From positions 62,001 through 126,000 of the forward strand of contig JANOSH010000051.1 of NCBI GenBank assembly GCA_031415695.1: DNA of 64,000 bases, in the 5' to 3' direction. The position numbers and the translations under genes were made by a program. Positions 25,379 through 33,669 of the stretch are shown in pieces. The DNA comes from JANOSH01 sp031415695 (lineage in GTDB: Bacteria > Actinomycetota > Acidimicrobiia > Acidimicrobiales > Ilumatobacteraceae). Each line of letters begins with the position of its first letter. Positions within the stretch are counted from its first letter, which is position 1. The notes beneath the pieces are model-generated. The model worked only from the letters and a program-made list of their open reading frames with translations, was not told the DNA's origin and ran no database searches.

Positions 25379-26587
25379 TTAGCCGGGTCGCACCGCGACG
25401 ACGACACGGCCCGGGTCGAGGGATGAGATCTTGACCACGTCGCCGGTCTGTGGGGCGTGAATGTACCGCCCGCCGCCCAGATACATGCCCATGTGGCCAA
25501 GGTTGATGTTGAAGAACACGAGGTCTCCCGGCGCCAGCGCGTTGAGAGGTACCCGCGGGAATGCGGCAGCCTGTGACCCGGTGTAGTGCGCCATCGATAC
25601 TCCGGCTTTGGCCCACGCCCATTGCGTCAGCCCGGAGCAGTCGAACGTATCGGGGCCGTCGGCACCGAACACATACGGCTTGCCGAGTTGACGTTTCGCC
25701 TCGGCGATCGCGATCGCCGCCGCACCTGAGGGGGCCGGGTAGTCGGGAATGTCGACCGGTGTGGTTGAGCGTGGACGAGCGGTGCTCGTCGGCGTGCCGC
25801 GAGGGGTCGGCGCTGCAGGTGCAGTCGTTGCCGCGGTGCGACGTCGTGCTTCGGTAGCGCGACGCGCGGCTTCCTCAGCTTGGCGGGCCGCTGTCTGCTG
25901 GCGCAGCGCATCGGCCTGGCGCCGGGCTTCGTCCAGCCGCTTGCGCTCCTGTTCTAGGGCGACGCGAGCGGCCTCGGCTGTTACAGCCTCTCGGAGTTCG
26001 ACGGCGACGCGAGCTTGGTCGGCAGCGAGCCGCTTTTGCGCGACCAGCAGCGCAGCAGCTTGATCTTCGATATCACCGACCGTGCGCTGCCGACGTTGCT
26101 GCTGCGAAGCGGCGGCACGCAGCAACGTTTGGGTGTCGGCGGCGTTGCTGCGGAAAGCGTTGATCAAGTCGGTGGTATTTCCGTTCACGACCGAGAGGTA
26201 TGCGCTTCGCACGACCTCGTCACTAGCACCATCGAGCCCACCCGCAAGCAAGCCGACCGACTCGCGGCCCGCGCCGTTGACGTACGCTCGAATCACGCTC
26301 TGCGAAAGATCGGTGCCGAGCTTCGAGATCGACGCATTCTGCGCGACGAGTTGGGTGTTGATGCGGAGCAGGTCTCGGTCGATGACGATCAGTTCGTCCT
26401 TCTGGCGGACGAGCAGCTGGTTGAGTCGTTCGGCCTCGCGGATCTGTGCTTCTTGTTGTTCGGCGAGGCGCCGGATCTCTGCTTGTTTCGTGTCCACCGA
26501 CTGCGCCTCGACCCGACCACCGGTCAGGGGCACGAACGCAAGCGCGACAACGGCAGCTATACAGGTCCGCGCCAGTTGTCGATGCAT
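25379..26587 (-). CDS. NlpC/P60 cell-wall endopeptidase with coiled coil (RipA-like)
   Basis: 402 residues. Signal peptide (residues about 1-29), a long helical coiled-coil region (about 30-240, rich in Gln/Ala/Arg), a Pro/Thr linker, and a C-terminal NlpC/P60 domain with catalytic Cys in 'TFDCSGLTQWAW' and His residues in 'GHMGMYLG' and 'YIHAPQ'. This is the layout of secreted D,L-endopeptidases that split peptidoglycan stems during division; the coiled coil usually inhibits or docks. It is 23 bp from the sortase, likely an operon. A BlaI/CopY-type operator lies 26 bp upstream of its start, placing it under the same presumed control as the copper genes, which is unexpected. Confidence 0.9.
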   Translation of the reverse strand: MHRQLARTCIAAVVALAFVPLTGGRVEAQSVDTKQAEIRRLAEQQEAQIREAERLNQLLVRQKDELIVIDRDLLRINTQLVAQNASISKLGTDLSQSVIRAYVNGAGRESVGLLAGGLDGASDEVVRSAYLSVVNGNTTDLINAFRSNAADTQTLLRAAASQQQRRQRTVGDIEDQAAALLVAQKRLAADQARVAVELREAVTAEAARVALEQERKRLDEARRQADALRQQTAARQAEEAARRATEARRRTAATTAPAAPTPRGTPTSTARPRSTTPVDIPDYPAPSGAAAIAIAEAKRQLGKPYVFGADGPDTFDCSGLTQWAWAKAGVSMAHYTGSQAAAFPRVPLNALAPGDLVFFNINLGHMGMYLGGGRYIHAPQTGDVVKISSLDPGRVVVAVRPG

Positions 26588-26612
26588 ACAACTTTCCGAT
26601 CTCGCACTAAAC

Positions 26613-26623
26613 TACACAGTGTA
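26613..26623. promoter_or_regulatory. BlaI/CopY-type operator (NlpC/P60-sortase)
   Basis: The dyad TACA-CAG-TGTA within ACTACACAGTGTAG lies 26 bp upstream of the NlpC/P60 start. It shares the TACA-N3-TGTA core of the other sites. Confidence 0.6.
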
Positions 26624-26704
26624 GGATTGAGGCGGTGTCGTGTCACGTCACTCGGGACAGGCGTTGCCTCGGGCGGCTCTTGACGTGCCAGAGTTTCCAC
26701 CGAG

Positions 26705-27577
26705 TCAGGTGGGGCAGAGCGCTGCGATCAACGAGCCGAGGTGATGGAGTTGCAGTAGTGACAGCACGGCGGTGCCGGCGATACCGGCGAGAATGGCGAC
26801 GACCAGTCCGCCATGCGGCGCGGCTGGAGCTGGTGACAGGAGTGCTTCGGCGCGGGCGGTGACACCGAGCCCGGCGAAACCGAGCAGCGCCGCCGTTGGT
26901 TCGGTGGCGAAGGCGACTTTGGCGAGCGTGTGGGCTACCCGCCGCCGATCGCCGCAGCGGCGTGCGGCTGTTTCGTCGGCCCACCGTTCGAGCGAGAAAC
27001 GCAACCGCTGCGACAGCGGCCGCAGCAGCGGGCAAGCGGAGTCGGCCATTCTTGCGACGAGGAGCATGCGGTCGTGGCGGTATCGGGTGTGCGTTCGTTC
27101 GTGGGTGAGCACAATGTTGATCTCGTCGTCGTCGAGCAGGTCGACCAGCCCGGTGGAGATCACGATGCGGCCACCACGACCGGGGATCGCGACGGCGTAT
27201 GGGTTCGGGTCGTGAACGTGCTCGACCGGTCCCGGTGTGTGCATGAGCAGCTTGCGGTGAGTACGCCACGCGCTGAGCGCTCGCCAAGTTCCGATCGTGG
27301 CAGCGAGCAGTGCCGGTATGGACACGAATCGAGGGACGCGATCGTGCAAGCCGAACACCATCGAGCACCAGCGGAATCCACCACCGATCAGCGGGGCATG
27401 GGCGAGAAACCCCAGCCCGATGATCCACAGCGAGGGCAACGCAGCCACGCACACCAGCACGAGGGCCGACGTGGCGACCCGCGCCGCGAACGCTGGCGGC
27501 AACCGGCGATGGATGGCGGTCACGGCGACAGCGAGCAGCGCAGCGGTGAGGACCGGAGCGAACAGGTTGGTGAGCAT
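26705..27577 (-). CDS. M56 (BlaR1/MecR1-like) membrane metallopeptidase
   Basis: 290 residues with several membrane segments and the zinc-peptidase motif HExxH ('LTHERTHTRYRHD', near residue 158), plus the downstream 'ERWADETAA' Glu. M56 peptidases cleave their partner BlaI repressor upon a signal. This one lacks the penicillin-binding sensor domain of BlaR1, so it does not sense beta-lactams by that means. The start overlaps the repressor's stop by one base, the usual blaI-blaR order. It may sense copper or envelope stress; that is inference from the surrounding copper genes. Confidence 0.88.
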   Translation of the reverse strand: MLTNLFAPVLTAALLAVAVTAIHRRLPPAFAARVATSALVLVCVAALPSLWIIGLGFLAHAPLIGGGFRWCSMVFGLHDRVPRFVSIPALLAATIGTWRALSAWRTHRKLLMHTPGPVEHVHDPNPYAVAIPGRGGRIVISTGLVDLLDDDEINIVLTHERTHTRYRHDRMLLVARMADSACPLLRPLSQRLRFSLERWADETAARRCGDRRRVAHTLAKVAFATEPTAALLGFAGLGVTARAEALLSPAPAAPHGGLVVAILAGIAGTAVLSLLQLHHLGSLIAALCPT

Positions 27578-27927
27578 TAGGCCTTGTCGAGCAGCGCCCG
27601 TAAGGCGCGTCGCTCTCGTTTGGGAAGTGCACCGATGAACCCGGCGAGGACCGCAGACCGGTTATCGGTTCCGGCGAGGATTTCGTTGATGCGTCGCGAG
27701 GCGAGTTCGGACTCATCGACACATGCCTCGTACACAAACGCGCGACCGTGGCCGAAACGGGTGACAAGACCCTTGGCCTGCAGCCGGGCGAGAATCGTTG
27801 CCACGCTCGTGTACGCAAGATCGGACTCGAGTCGTTCCTGCACCTCGGCCGGCAACAACGGCCGTTCCGCTTGCCACAACACGGCTAGCACATCGTGCTC
27901 CAATGACCCGTCAGGCCTCTTCGACAT
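27577..27927 (-). CDS. BlaI/MecI/CopY-family repressor
   Basis: 116 residues with the winged-helix domain typical of the family ('LEHDVLAVLWQAERPL', 'YTSVATILARLQAKGLV', 'GRAFVYEA') and a C-terminal dimerisation helix ('SAVLAGFIGALPKRERRALRALL'). Such dimers bind TACA-N-TGTA-type dyads and leave DNA when cleaved by an M56 peptidase or when bound by metal. The C-terminus lacks the CxC-type copper motif of enterococcal CopY, so release probably depends on the adjacent peptidase. One operator lies in its own promoter region (27976-27986), so autorepression is likely. Confidence 0.9.
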   Translation of the reverse strand: MSKRPDGSLEHDVLAVLWQAERPLLPAEVQERLESDLAYTSVATILARLQAKGLVTRFGHGRAFVYEACVDESELASRRINEILAGTDNRSAVLAGFIGALPKRERRALRALLDKA

Positions 27928-27975
27928 CGTTGCTCCTTCCTGCCATCACCGTAGTACAGCATCGTGCTAGACTGC

Positions 27976-27986
27976 TACACCGTGTA
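27976..27986. promoter_or_regulatory. BlaI/CopY-type operator (repressor / CopC-CopD divergent promoter)
   Basis: The dyad TACA-CCG-TGTA within CTACACCGTGTAG is 49 bp from the repressor start and 41 bp from the CopC-CopD start, in their shared divergent gap. Confidence 0.6.
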
Positions 27987-28026
27987 GGAGTTAGTCGCTG
28001 AGACGAACTCATGCTACCCCAAGACT

Positions 28027-29778
28027 ATGCGCCGCCGACTTCTCCGTCTCCTTGTGCTTGCCACGGTATGTTTTGGCGCGATTGCGCTCACGTCGCAACC
28101 GGCCGCCGCTCACAACTCGCTCGCAGGGAGCGACCCCGCCGACGGGCAGACCCTGGCGGCGGCACTCGGTCAAATGGTGATGGATTTCGCCAAGTCCGTG
28201 CCGCTCGAAACGATGTCGGCCGAGATCGTCGACGCCGCTGGAGTACGTTCGGCGCTCACCGGTTTGAAGCACGGTGCCGCCGATACCCAAGTCGTGGTGC
28301 TGCTCCCTACGCTCGCTCCGGGGACCGCCACCGTGCGATGGCGGTTGGTCGGTGCCGATGGCCACCAGATCACCGGGCGAGTCGCGTTCACCCTGTCACG
28401 GTCGGCCACCTCCACGGCATCGGCCACCTCTGTAGCCCCGACATCCGCAGCCGCCGTCGCTGCACCCGCCTCGACAGCGTCGGTCACGACGATCGAGGCC
28501 CCCGGCAGCGCCGAACCGGCCGAGGTGGGGCTTGAGTTTAGCGAGCCGTATGCCACACCAGCGCTCGTTCGGTGGCTGCTTCGTATGCTGGCCTACGTCG
28601 CGATCATGGTCGTTTGTGCAGTCGCGGCGACGGCAGGGTTCGTTTGGCAGGGAGTGTGGGACGAACCAGTCGTCCAGATAGTCGTCCGCTACGCGCTCGG
28701 TACCGGCGTCGTTACGGCCGTTGCACAGCTCCTGGTGACGGCCTCGGACATCTCCGGTGATCCACCGTGGTCGTCGACCGGTCGACTTGGCGGCGCGCTG
28801 CAGACAGATGCCGGCAAAGCCCTCGCCATCCGAGTCGTGGTGCTTGCGCTGATCGTCGTTGCGTTGTACATGGTTCGCGAACTCAGCGACAGCGACCGCT
28901 GGACGGTCATTAGCTCGCTTGCGCTCCTCGCGTTGGCGACTTGGGCGTTCGCCGGGCACTCGAAGTCGATGCGCTGGGCGCTGATGGGCGTGCCACTCGA
29001 CGTGATTCATCACGCGGCGGCCGCGGCATGGCTCGGCGGCCTAGGCATCGTCGGCATCGTCGCGTACCGCGTGCTCGACACCGCCGACTTCGCGCGCGCG
29101 GTCGACAAATTCGGTCAACTTGCGGCCACGGCCGTTGCGGCGATAGTCATCACTGGCGTACTCCAGACGTTCCGGTTGATCGGGAACCCGTTCCGGATTC
29201 TGTCGGTCCGACACGGTCAACTCCTCGTCCTCAAATTCGTCGTCATCGCCGTCATGCTCAAGGTCGCCGACATCAACCGCAAACGCGTCGCCCTGCGATT
29301 CAAGACCGCCGAACGATCCAGCCCGAAGGCCGCCGATATGCTGCGACGGGCCATGGGCACCGAACTCGGTATCGGTGCCCTCGCCATCGCCGTCACCGCC
29401 GCCATGGTCGTCTCCCCACCCGCCACGGCCCAAACCGAAAGCGCAACACCCCCGACCAACACCATCGCCTCGTCGGCCGTCAGCCCCACCGCCACTCAAG
29501 CGCCAACCCCAACCAGCGCGCGACCCGCTACGACTCCAGCGCCCGCCACGCCGTGCGCGATCGCCTCGGCACTCCGACTGGGTGCTACGGGCCCAAATGT
29601 CACGTGCCTACAAAACGCACTCATCGCCGGCGGCTGGCTCAAATCCGGCGCCACAGGAACATTCGACACACCGACTGACACAGCGGTCCGCGCCGCGCAA
29701 ACCGCCAATGGTCTTACAGTCGACGGCATCGTCGGTCCCCAAACCGGCCGAGCCCTTCGCATCTGGCCAGTCACCTGA
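28027..29778 (+). CDS. CopC-CopD fusion with a C-terminal peptidoglycan-binding domain
   Basis: 583 residues. A signal peptide ends before 'AAAHNSLAGSDPADG', which places a copper-binding His at the mature N-terminus as in CopC; 'VGADGHQITG' supplies further CopC ligands. An Ala/Thr linker leads to a polytopic CopD domain (about residues 175-455) with 'RWALMGVPLDVIHHAAAAAWLGG'. A Pro/Thr linker then joins a PG_binding_1 domain ('LRLGATGPNVTCLQNAL', 'DGIVGPQTGRAL'). CopC-CopD fusions handle copper across the membrane; a wall-binding tail is unusual and would tether the C-terminus to peptidoglycan. It is divergent from blaI across an operator. Confidence 0.88.
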   Translation: MRRRLLRLLVLATVCFGAIALTSQPAAAHNSLAGSDPADGQTLAAALGQMVMDFAKSVPLETMSAEIVDAAGVRSALTGLKHGAADTQVVVLLPTLAPGTATVRWRLVGADGHQITGRVAFTLSRSATSTASATSVAPTSAAAVAAPASTASVTTIEAPGSAEPAEVGLEFSEPYATPALVRWLLRMLAYVAIMVVCAVAATAGFVWQGVWDEPVVQIVVRYALGTGVVTAVAQLLVTASDISGDPPWSSTGRLGGALQTDAGKALAIRVVVLALIVVALYMVRELSDSDRWTVISSLALLALATWAFAGHSKSMRWALMGVPLDVIHHAAAAAWLGGLGIVGIVAYRVLDTADFARAVDKFGQLAATAVAAIVITGVLQTFRLIGNPFRILSVRHGQLLVLKFVVIAVMLKVADINRKRVALRFKTAERSSPKAADMLRRAMGTELGIGALAIAVTAAMVVSPPATAQTESATPPTNTIASSAVSPTATQAPTPTSARPATTPAPATPCAIASALRLGATGPNVTCLQNALIAGGWLKSGATGTFDTPTDTAVRAAQTANGLTVDGIVGPQTGRALRIWPVT

Positions 29779-29793
29779 CATGCCAACAGCTAC

Positions 29794-29804
29794 TACAATG
29801 TGTA
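29794..29804. promoter_or_regulatory. BlaI/CopY-type operator (DUF305 lipoprotein)
   Basis: ACTACA-ATG-TGTAGT is a perfect dyad, the best of the set, 33 bp upstream of the DUF305 gene start. Confidence 0.65.
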
Positions 29805-29836
29805 GTATTACACGTCCTCCTTCGAAAGGCTTACCC

Positions 29837-30427
29837 ATGAAACGCACCACCCTTTACGCCACGCTCGCCATCTCCATTCTCACGCTTACTGCGTGCGGCG
29901 GATCGTCAGCAACGAAGACGGCCGCAACCAACGCTGCACCGGCCGCCTCGTCAGCGTCGACAAAGTTCAACGACGCCGACGTGGTGTTCGCGCAAGGCAT
30001 GATCCCGCACCACGAGCAGGCCATCGAAATGGCCGATATCGCACTCGACCCGAGCATTGGCGCCGGTGCGAAGATCAAAGACCTTGCCACCCGGATCAAG
30101 GCCGGCCAGGACCCAGAGATCAAACAACTCACCAGCCTGCTCAAGGGCTGGAACAAGCCCGTCGCGATGGACACGAGCGGAGGCCACGACATGTCGAGCA
30201 TGACCGGAATGATGTCAGCCGACGACATGAAAAAACTCGGCACGATGAAAGCCGCCGATTTCGACAAGATGTGGGCCGCCATGATGATCGAGCACCACAA
30301 GGGCGCAATCGACATGGCCAAAACCGTCAAAGCCGGGGGCTCGAACGCTGACATCCTCGTACTCGCCGCGAAGGTCATCACCGCGCAAGACGGAGAGATC
30401 AAGGAACTGACTCCACTCGCCACGTGA
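29837..30427 (+). CDS. DUF305-family lipoprotein, copper-associated
   Basis: 196 residues from ATG 29837. Lipobox 'LTAC' at residues about 17-20, then a DUF305 four-helix fold with the paired 'MIPHHEQAIEMADIAL' and 'MMIEHHKGAIDMAKTV' motifs, each with a double His, and a central Met-rich strip ('MSSMTGMMSADDMKK'). DUF305 proteins occur widely in copper and silver loci and are thought to bind metal outside the cytoplasm. The gene stands alone behind its own operator. Confidence 0.9.
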   Translation: MKRTTLYATLAISILTLTACGGSSATKTAATNAAPAASSASTKFNDADVVFAQGMIPHHEQAIEMADIALDPSIGAGAKIKDLATRIKAGQDPEIKQLTSLLKGWNKPVAMDTSGGHDMSSMTGMMSADDMKKLGTMKAADFDKMWAAMMIEHHKGAIDMAKTVKAGGSNADILVLAAKVITAQDGEIKELTPLAT

Positions 30428-30476
30428 CCCGTTTCGTCCGGAAGCGGTAATCCTGCTGTGTCCCAGACCCGGAGTA

Positions 30477-30767
30477 TCAGCTGCGCACGAGTCGGGCGAC
30501 CGCAGCGATGGCTTCATCGATCTTGTTCGGGAGTGGCCGCTCGCCCGTGTCGTTGGCTCCGGCAATGCAATGTTCGAGGTGGTCGTGCAGGAGGCCCAGT
30601 GACACCTGTTGCAACGCTCGGGTGATAGCAGCGACTTGGTCGAGGATCTCGATGCAATAGCGGTCCTCGTCCACCATCCGAGCGATCCCTCGGACCTGTC
30701 CCTCGATTCGTGCCAGTCGTCTGGCGAGGTCGGGTTTCTGCATGTCGTAGCCAGCCGTGGTCGCCAC
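30477..30767 (-). CDS. csoR: CsoR-type copper-sensing repressor
   Basis: 96 residues from GTG 30767 (an internal ATG at 30743 would remove 8). An all-helical CsoR/FrmR fold with 'RLARIEGQVRGIARMV' and the copper ligands Cys in 'YCIEIL', His and Cys in 'DHLEHC', the C-H-C set of copper CsoR. Cu(I) binding releases the protein from DNA. It follows copZ and a tiny ORF in one leftward operon, behind a GTACCCCC-type palindrome that fits CsoR operators. Confidence 0.93.
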   Translation of the reverse strand: MATTAGYDMQKPDLARRLARIEGQVRGIARMVDEDRYCIEILDQVAAITRALQQVSLGLLHDHLEHCIAGANDTGERPLPNKIDEAIAAVARLVRS

Positions 30768-30770
30768 TGC

Positions 30771-30884
30771 TCAGCTTGCTGACTTGAAGCGCTGTAGGCG
30801 CAGGCTGGTACCAACAGTCGCTGCCAGGCCGAAAACGGCAACCAGCCCCGGACCGAAGACACCGAGTCTCGAAGCCGTTCTCAC
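30771..30884 (-). CDS. Tiny single-span membrane protein between copZ and csoR
   Basis: 37 codons from GTG 30884, which overlaps the copZ stop (GTGA); stop at 30771, three bases before csoR. The product starts 'MRTASRLGVFGPGLVAVFG' (GTG read as Met) and has one hydrophobic helix and a basic tail. It looks like the N-terminal part of longer copper-locus membrane proteins seen in other actinobacteria, here ended early. The tight packing supports real translation. Function unknown. Confidence 0.5.
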   Translation of the reverse strand: MRTASRLGVFGPGLVAVFGLAATVGTSLRLQRFKSAS

Positions 30885-31087
30885 CCGACGACCGCGAAAC
30901 CAGCCTCGTCGATTGCCGCCGCGAACGCATCCGGATCGACCGGCTGATCCGACTTCACGGTCACCGACCCAACACCAAGGTCCACTTCGACATTGGTCAC
31001 TCCACCGAGTTTCGACACCTCAGCCGTGACTGCTGCAACGCAATGGCCGCACGTCATTCCCTCTACCTTGAACGATTCGACATTCAT
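30881..31087 (-). CDS. copZ: CopZ-like copper chaperone (HMA domain)
   Basis: 68 residues, a single heavy-metal-associated domain with the Cu(I) site 'GMTCGHCVAAV'. Such chaperones carry cytosolic Cu(I) to CopA-type ATPases and to CsoR. First gene of the copZ-tiny ORF-csoR operon. The copper ATPase at 45.5-48.1 kb, whose own HMA lacks CxxC, is the likely delivery target. Confidence 0.93.
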   Translation of the reverse strand: MNVESFKVEGMTCGHCVAAVTAEVSKLGGVTNVEVDLGVGSVTVKSDQPVDPDAFAAAIDEAGFAVVG

Positions 31088-31162
31088 GAAAGTTCTCCTT
31101 GCGCCCGTGACTGGTTGGCGGCCAAGATCGGTTTGCTGTCCGGCTTGGGAAATACAGCATAG

Positions 31163-31177
31163 TACCCCCAGGGGGTA
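31163..31177. promoter_or_regulatory. CsoR-type operator upstream of copZ-csoR
   Basis: TACCCCC-A-GGGGGTA is a near-perfect palindrome of the kind bound by CsoR (C-run/G-run with TA ends), 76 bp upstream of copZ. Copper would relieve CsoR repression here. Confidence 0.75.
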
Positions 31178-31207
31178 TATGCGCGCTCTTCATTCTTTGG
31201 ACGCGCC

Positions 31208-32845
31208 TCACGTCCGTGCGGTCGCGATTCGTAGTCGGAACACGTGGCCAGCTGCGGTGGTCAACGCGAGCAGCCATGCGAGGCCGAGCAGGAGGTAACC
31301 GGTTTGGTCGAAGTGTTCGGTGAAGGCTCCGTCAATCATCACTCGTGAGGCGCCGCGTGCTGGCAGGAAGGCACCCCATGCTGGAGGACCGCTGGGCAAC
31401 ATCACGTTTTGACCGAGTCCGACGTCGATGAATGCGAGCAGCAGCATCAGGTACAGACCGCCGAGTCGGCCAGTGAGCGGGCCGACGAGGACGCCGAGCA
31501 TGGCGTAGGTGAGCGCGATGAGGAGGTTGGCGGCGGCGAAGACGAACCATTGGCGGGGCGGGTACCACGCCCCCGATACTGCAACCGCGACAGCGGTAGT
31601 CAGCGCGGTCGCTGCGGCGACGACGCCGACGCGCCCGGCGAGCACCTCGCGAGACGGGAATCCGGCCAGTACGAGCCGCCGGTCTCCGCCAGCAGAGCCG
31701 GTCACCACGAACAAACCCGTCAGTCCCGCCAGGAACGCCGACGTGACCGGAACCATGGTGGCGGCGTGAATGCGACGTTCCGACAAGAACGCTGTGAAGT
31801 GCCGACCACCGTCCACGAGCGCTATAGGCCCTGGCACGTCGAGGGTCACCATGATGGCCATGCCGATGAATATGGCGGGGATGATGACGAGCAGCGCCCA
31901 CAGGATCCGGTTGCGACGGTGCTCGCGCATTCCAGCGTGCAGCATCGCTATCAGTCGTGCGCGAACTGGAACGCGTCGAGCGGTAACGATCGTTTGGGCG
32001 GTCGCGACCGGCTGGACAACCACGGGAACGATCGGCGGGACAGACGGCGAGGCCGGATGCGCGTCTGCGGTCGTCGCCAGCACCGAGCCGCCGATTGCCG
32101 TCTTGGCACGCGTGGCGCGAGGTGCGGCCTCTGGTCGGGTCGTGATAATGAGACGCACGATGGCCAGCGTTGACAGACCTGCCGCCCAGAGCAACGACCA
32201 GGCAACGTCGCCGAACGGGCCCGCGTGACCGGTGACCTGCCCGGTCAAGACAAGCGTCGGGAAGTGCAACGGGAACACCCGGGTCGCCAATGAGGGTCCG
32301 GATCCCATCGCCGGGCCGAGGAACACGTCGAACACCCACGCCAGCGTGACGAGCAGGGCACCGTTCATCTCTGTCGTGACGACCGTGCCGACGAGAACAC
32401 CGAGTGCGAGGTAGATAATCGCGATCAGAACCGTCGCGGCGACGGCACGGAGTGGGTCGGTGATCCCGGTGCGCGCCGCGAGGGCGACAAGACCTCCCGT
32501 CGCAGCCAGCATTGCCAAACCGAACGAGGCACCCAGACGTCCAGCGACGACAGAACCATAGCGTCCGCTGGCGGCAGCCAGTCGACGATCTGTGGCGCGA
32601 GAACCGGTCACTTGGAAGAACCCGGCAAGCCCGGCCAGTGCCGCCGCTGCCCACCCGGCGGTGGCCGCTTCGATCTCGGCGCGATCACCGGACCCACCGA
32701 ACAGTTTGGAGAACTCGGTCAGCGATGGACCCCAGACGAATACGAGCACGACCGGGACGACAACCAGCAGCACGAGGTTCAACGGTCGGCGGCTGTAGTC
32801 GGCGACCGCCCGTTTGCCGACGAGCAAAGTCATCGTGTTCGTCAC
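31208..32845 (-). CDS. ABC transporter membrane protein (two-repeat ABC-2-like permease)
   Basis: 545 residues from GTG 32845, which overlaps the ATPase stop (GTGA); sequence further upstream in this frame is antisense to the ATPase and is excluded. About twelve hydrophobic segments fall in two similar halves, each with 'ATDRRLAAASGRYGSVVAGRLG' or 'GGDRRLVLAGFPSREVLAGRVG' patterns, as in large ABC-2 exporters. A charged linker separates the halves. The substrate is unknown; lipid, antibiotic or metal-stress export is possible. Confidence 0.75.
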   Translation of the reverse strand: MTNTMTLLVGKRAVADYSRRPLNLVLLVVVPVVLVFVWGPSLTEFSKLFGGSGDRAEIEAATAGWAAAALAGLAGFFQVTGSRATDRRLAAASGRYGSVVAGRLGASFGLAMLAATGGLVALAARTGITDPLRAVAATVLIAIIYLALGVLVGTVVTTEMNGALLVTLAWVFDVFLGPAMGSGPSLATRVFPLHFPTLVLTGQVTGHAGPFGDVAWSLLWAAGLSTLAIVRLIITTRPEAAPRATRAKTAIGGSVLATTADAHPASPSVPPIVPVVVQPVATAQTIVTARRVPVRARLIAMLHAGMREHRRNRILWALLVIIPAIFIGMAIMVTLDVPGPIALVDGGRHFTAFLSERRIHAATMVPVTSAFLAGLTGLFVVTGSAGGDRRLVLAGFPSREVLAGRVGVVAAATALTTAVAVAVSGAWYPPRQWFVFAAANLLIALTYAMLGVLVGPLTGRLGGLYLMLLLAFIDVGLGQNVMLPSGPPAWGAFLPARGASRVMIDGAFTEHFDQTGYLLLGLAWLLALTTAAGHVFRLRIATART

Positions 32846-33525
32846 TGCACGGTCCGCCCGTCGCGTAGTTGAACGATGCGGTCGAAGCGCTCTTGGTCGG
32901 CGACGAAGTGGCTGATCACCACGACGCTGCGTCCGCTCGCACGCCGTTCGGTCGTCAGGTCCCAAAACCGGAGGTAGGTGTCCCAGTCGAAGCCCGCGTA
33001 GGGTTCGTCGAGCAGCAGGACCTCGGGGTCGGCCAGGAGCGCGATTGCCAAGTTGAGCTTGGCTCGGGTGCCACCGGATAGGTCCGCGACCTGGGATGTG
33101 CGCCAACGGTCGAACCCCAGCGTCGCGTACAACGATTCGGCCGCGGCGTTCACGGCTTGTTCGTCCATGCCGTAGGCGACGCCGAACAGTTCGAGGTGCT
33201 CGTCGCAGGTCAGACGCTCATAGAGCACCGGCTCCTGGGGGCAGTACCCGATCCGGCCCGAGACCTCCACCGTCCCGGCGTCGGCCGCGAGAGCTCCGAC
33301 CAGGATCTTCATTAACGTGCTCTTGCCCGATCCGTTCTCGCCGACCAGGCCGACCACTTCGCCAGCACCGACAATCAGATCAGCGCCTAGCAACACAGAC
33401 ACCTCGTGCCTGCGTGGCCAGATCCCGCGCCGGTACGACTTCGTGATCGCCGTCGCCCGCAAGCCCGCGCCGACAGCATCCGAAGTGGGCCGGGCCGTCG
33501 AAGCCAACGAGGTCAGTTTGTTCAT
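32842..33525 (-). CDS. ABC transporter ATP-binding protein
   Basis: 227 residues with Walker A 'GENGSGKST', Q-loop 'GYCPQEP', signature 'LSGGTRAKL', Walker B 'LLLDEPYAGFD' and the switch His in 'VVISHF'. The signature reads LSGGT rather than LSGGQ. It forms a two-gene exporter with the overlapping permease. The first of the pair; no regulator is adjacent. Confidence 0.9.
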   Translation of the reverse strand: MNKLTSLASTARPTSDAVGAGLRATAITKSYRRGIWPRRHEVSVLLGADLIVGAGEVVGLVGENGSGKSTLMKILVGALAADAGTVEVSGRIGYCPQEPVLYERLTCDEHLELFGVAYGMDEQAVNAAAESLYATLGFDRWRTSQVADLSGGTRAKLNLAIALLADPEVLLLDEPYAGFDWDTYLRFWDLTTERRASGRSVVVISHFVADQERFDRIVQLRDGRTVQ

Positions 33526-33669
33526 AGTGCATCTTCCCTTAGGTGTCCTCTGGCGATCATCGCACCGAATGCGACCGGGGCCATCCGGGCGAATCCCGCA
33601 AGACAGTGCGGCTGACTACGGACGACACTCGACCGGTCAAGGTCCTGTTTGCGCGCTTCGATCCGTTGC

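Noticed and set aside
25356..25622. Longer N-terminus for the sortase
   Set aside because: It overlaps the NlpC/P60 gene antisense-frame and reads as junk, while ATG 25355 has a ribosome site and signal peptide.
32846..33106. Longer N-terminus for the ABC permease
   Set aside because: It lies wholly within the ATPase gene in another frame; the GTGA overlap start is better.
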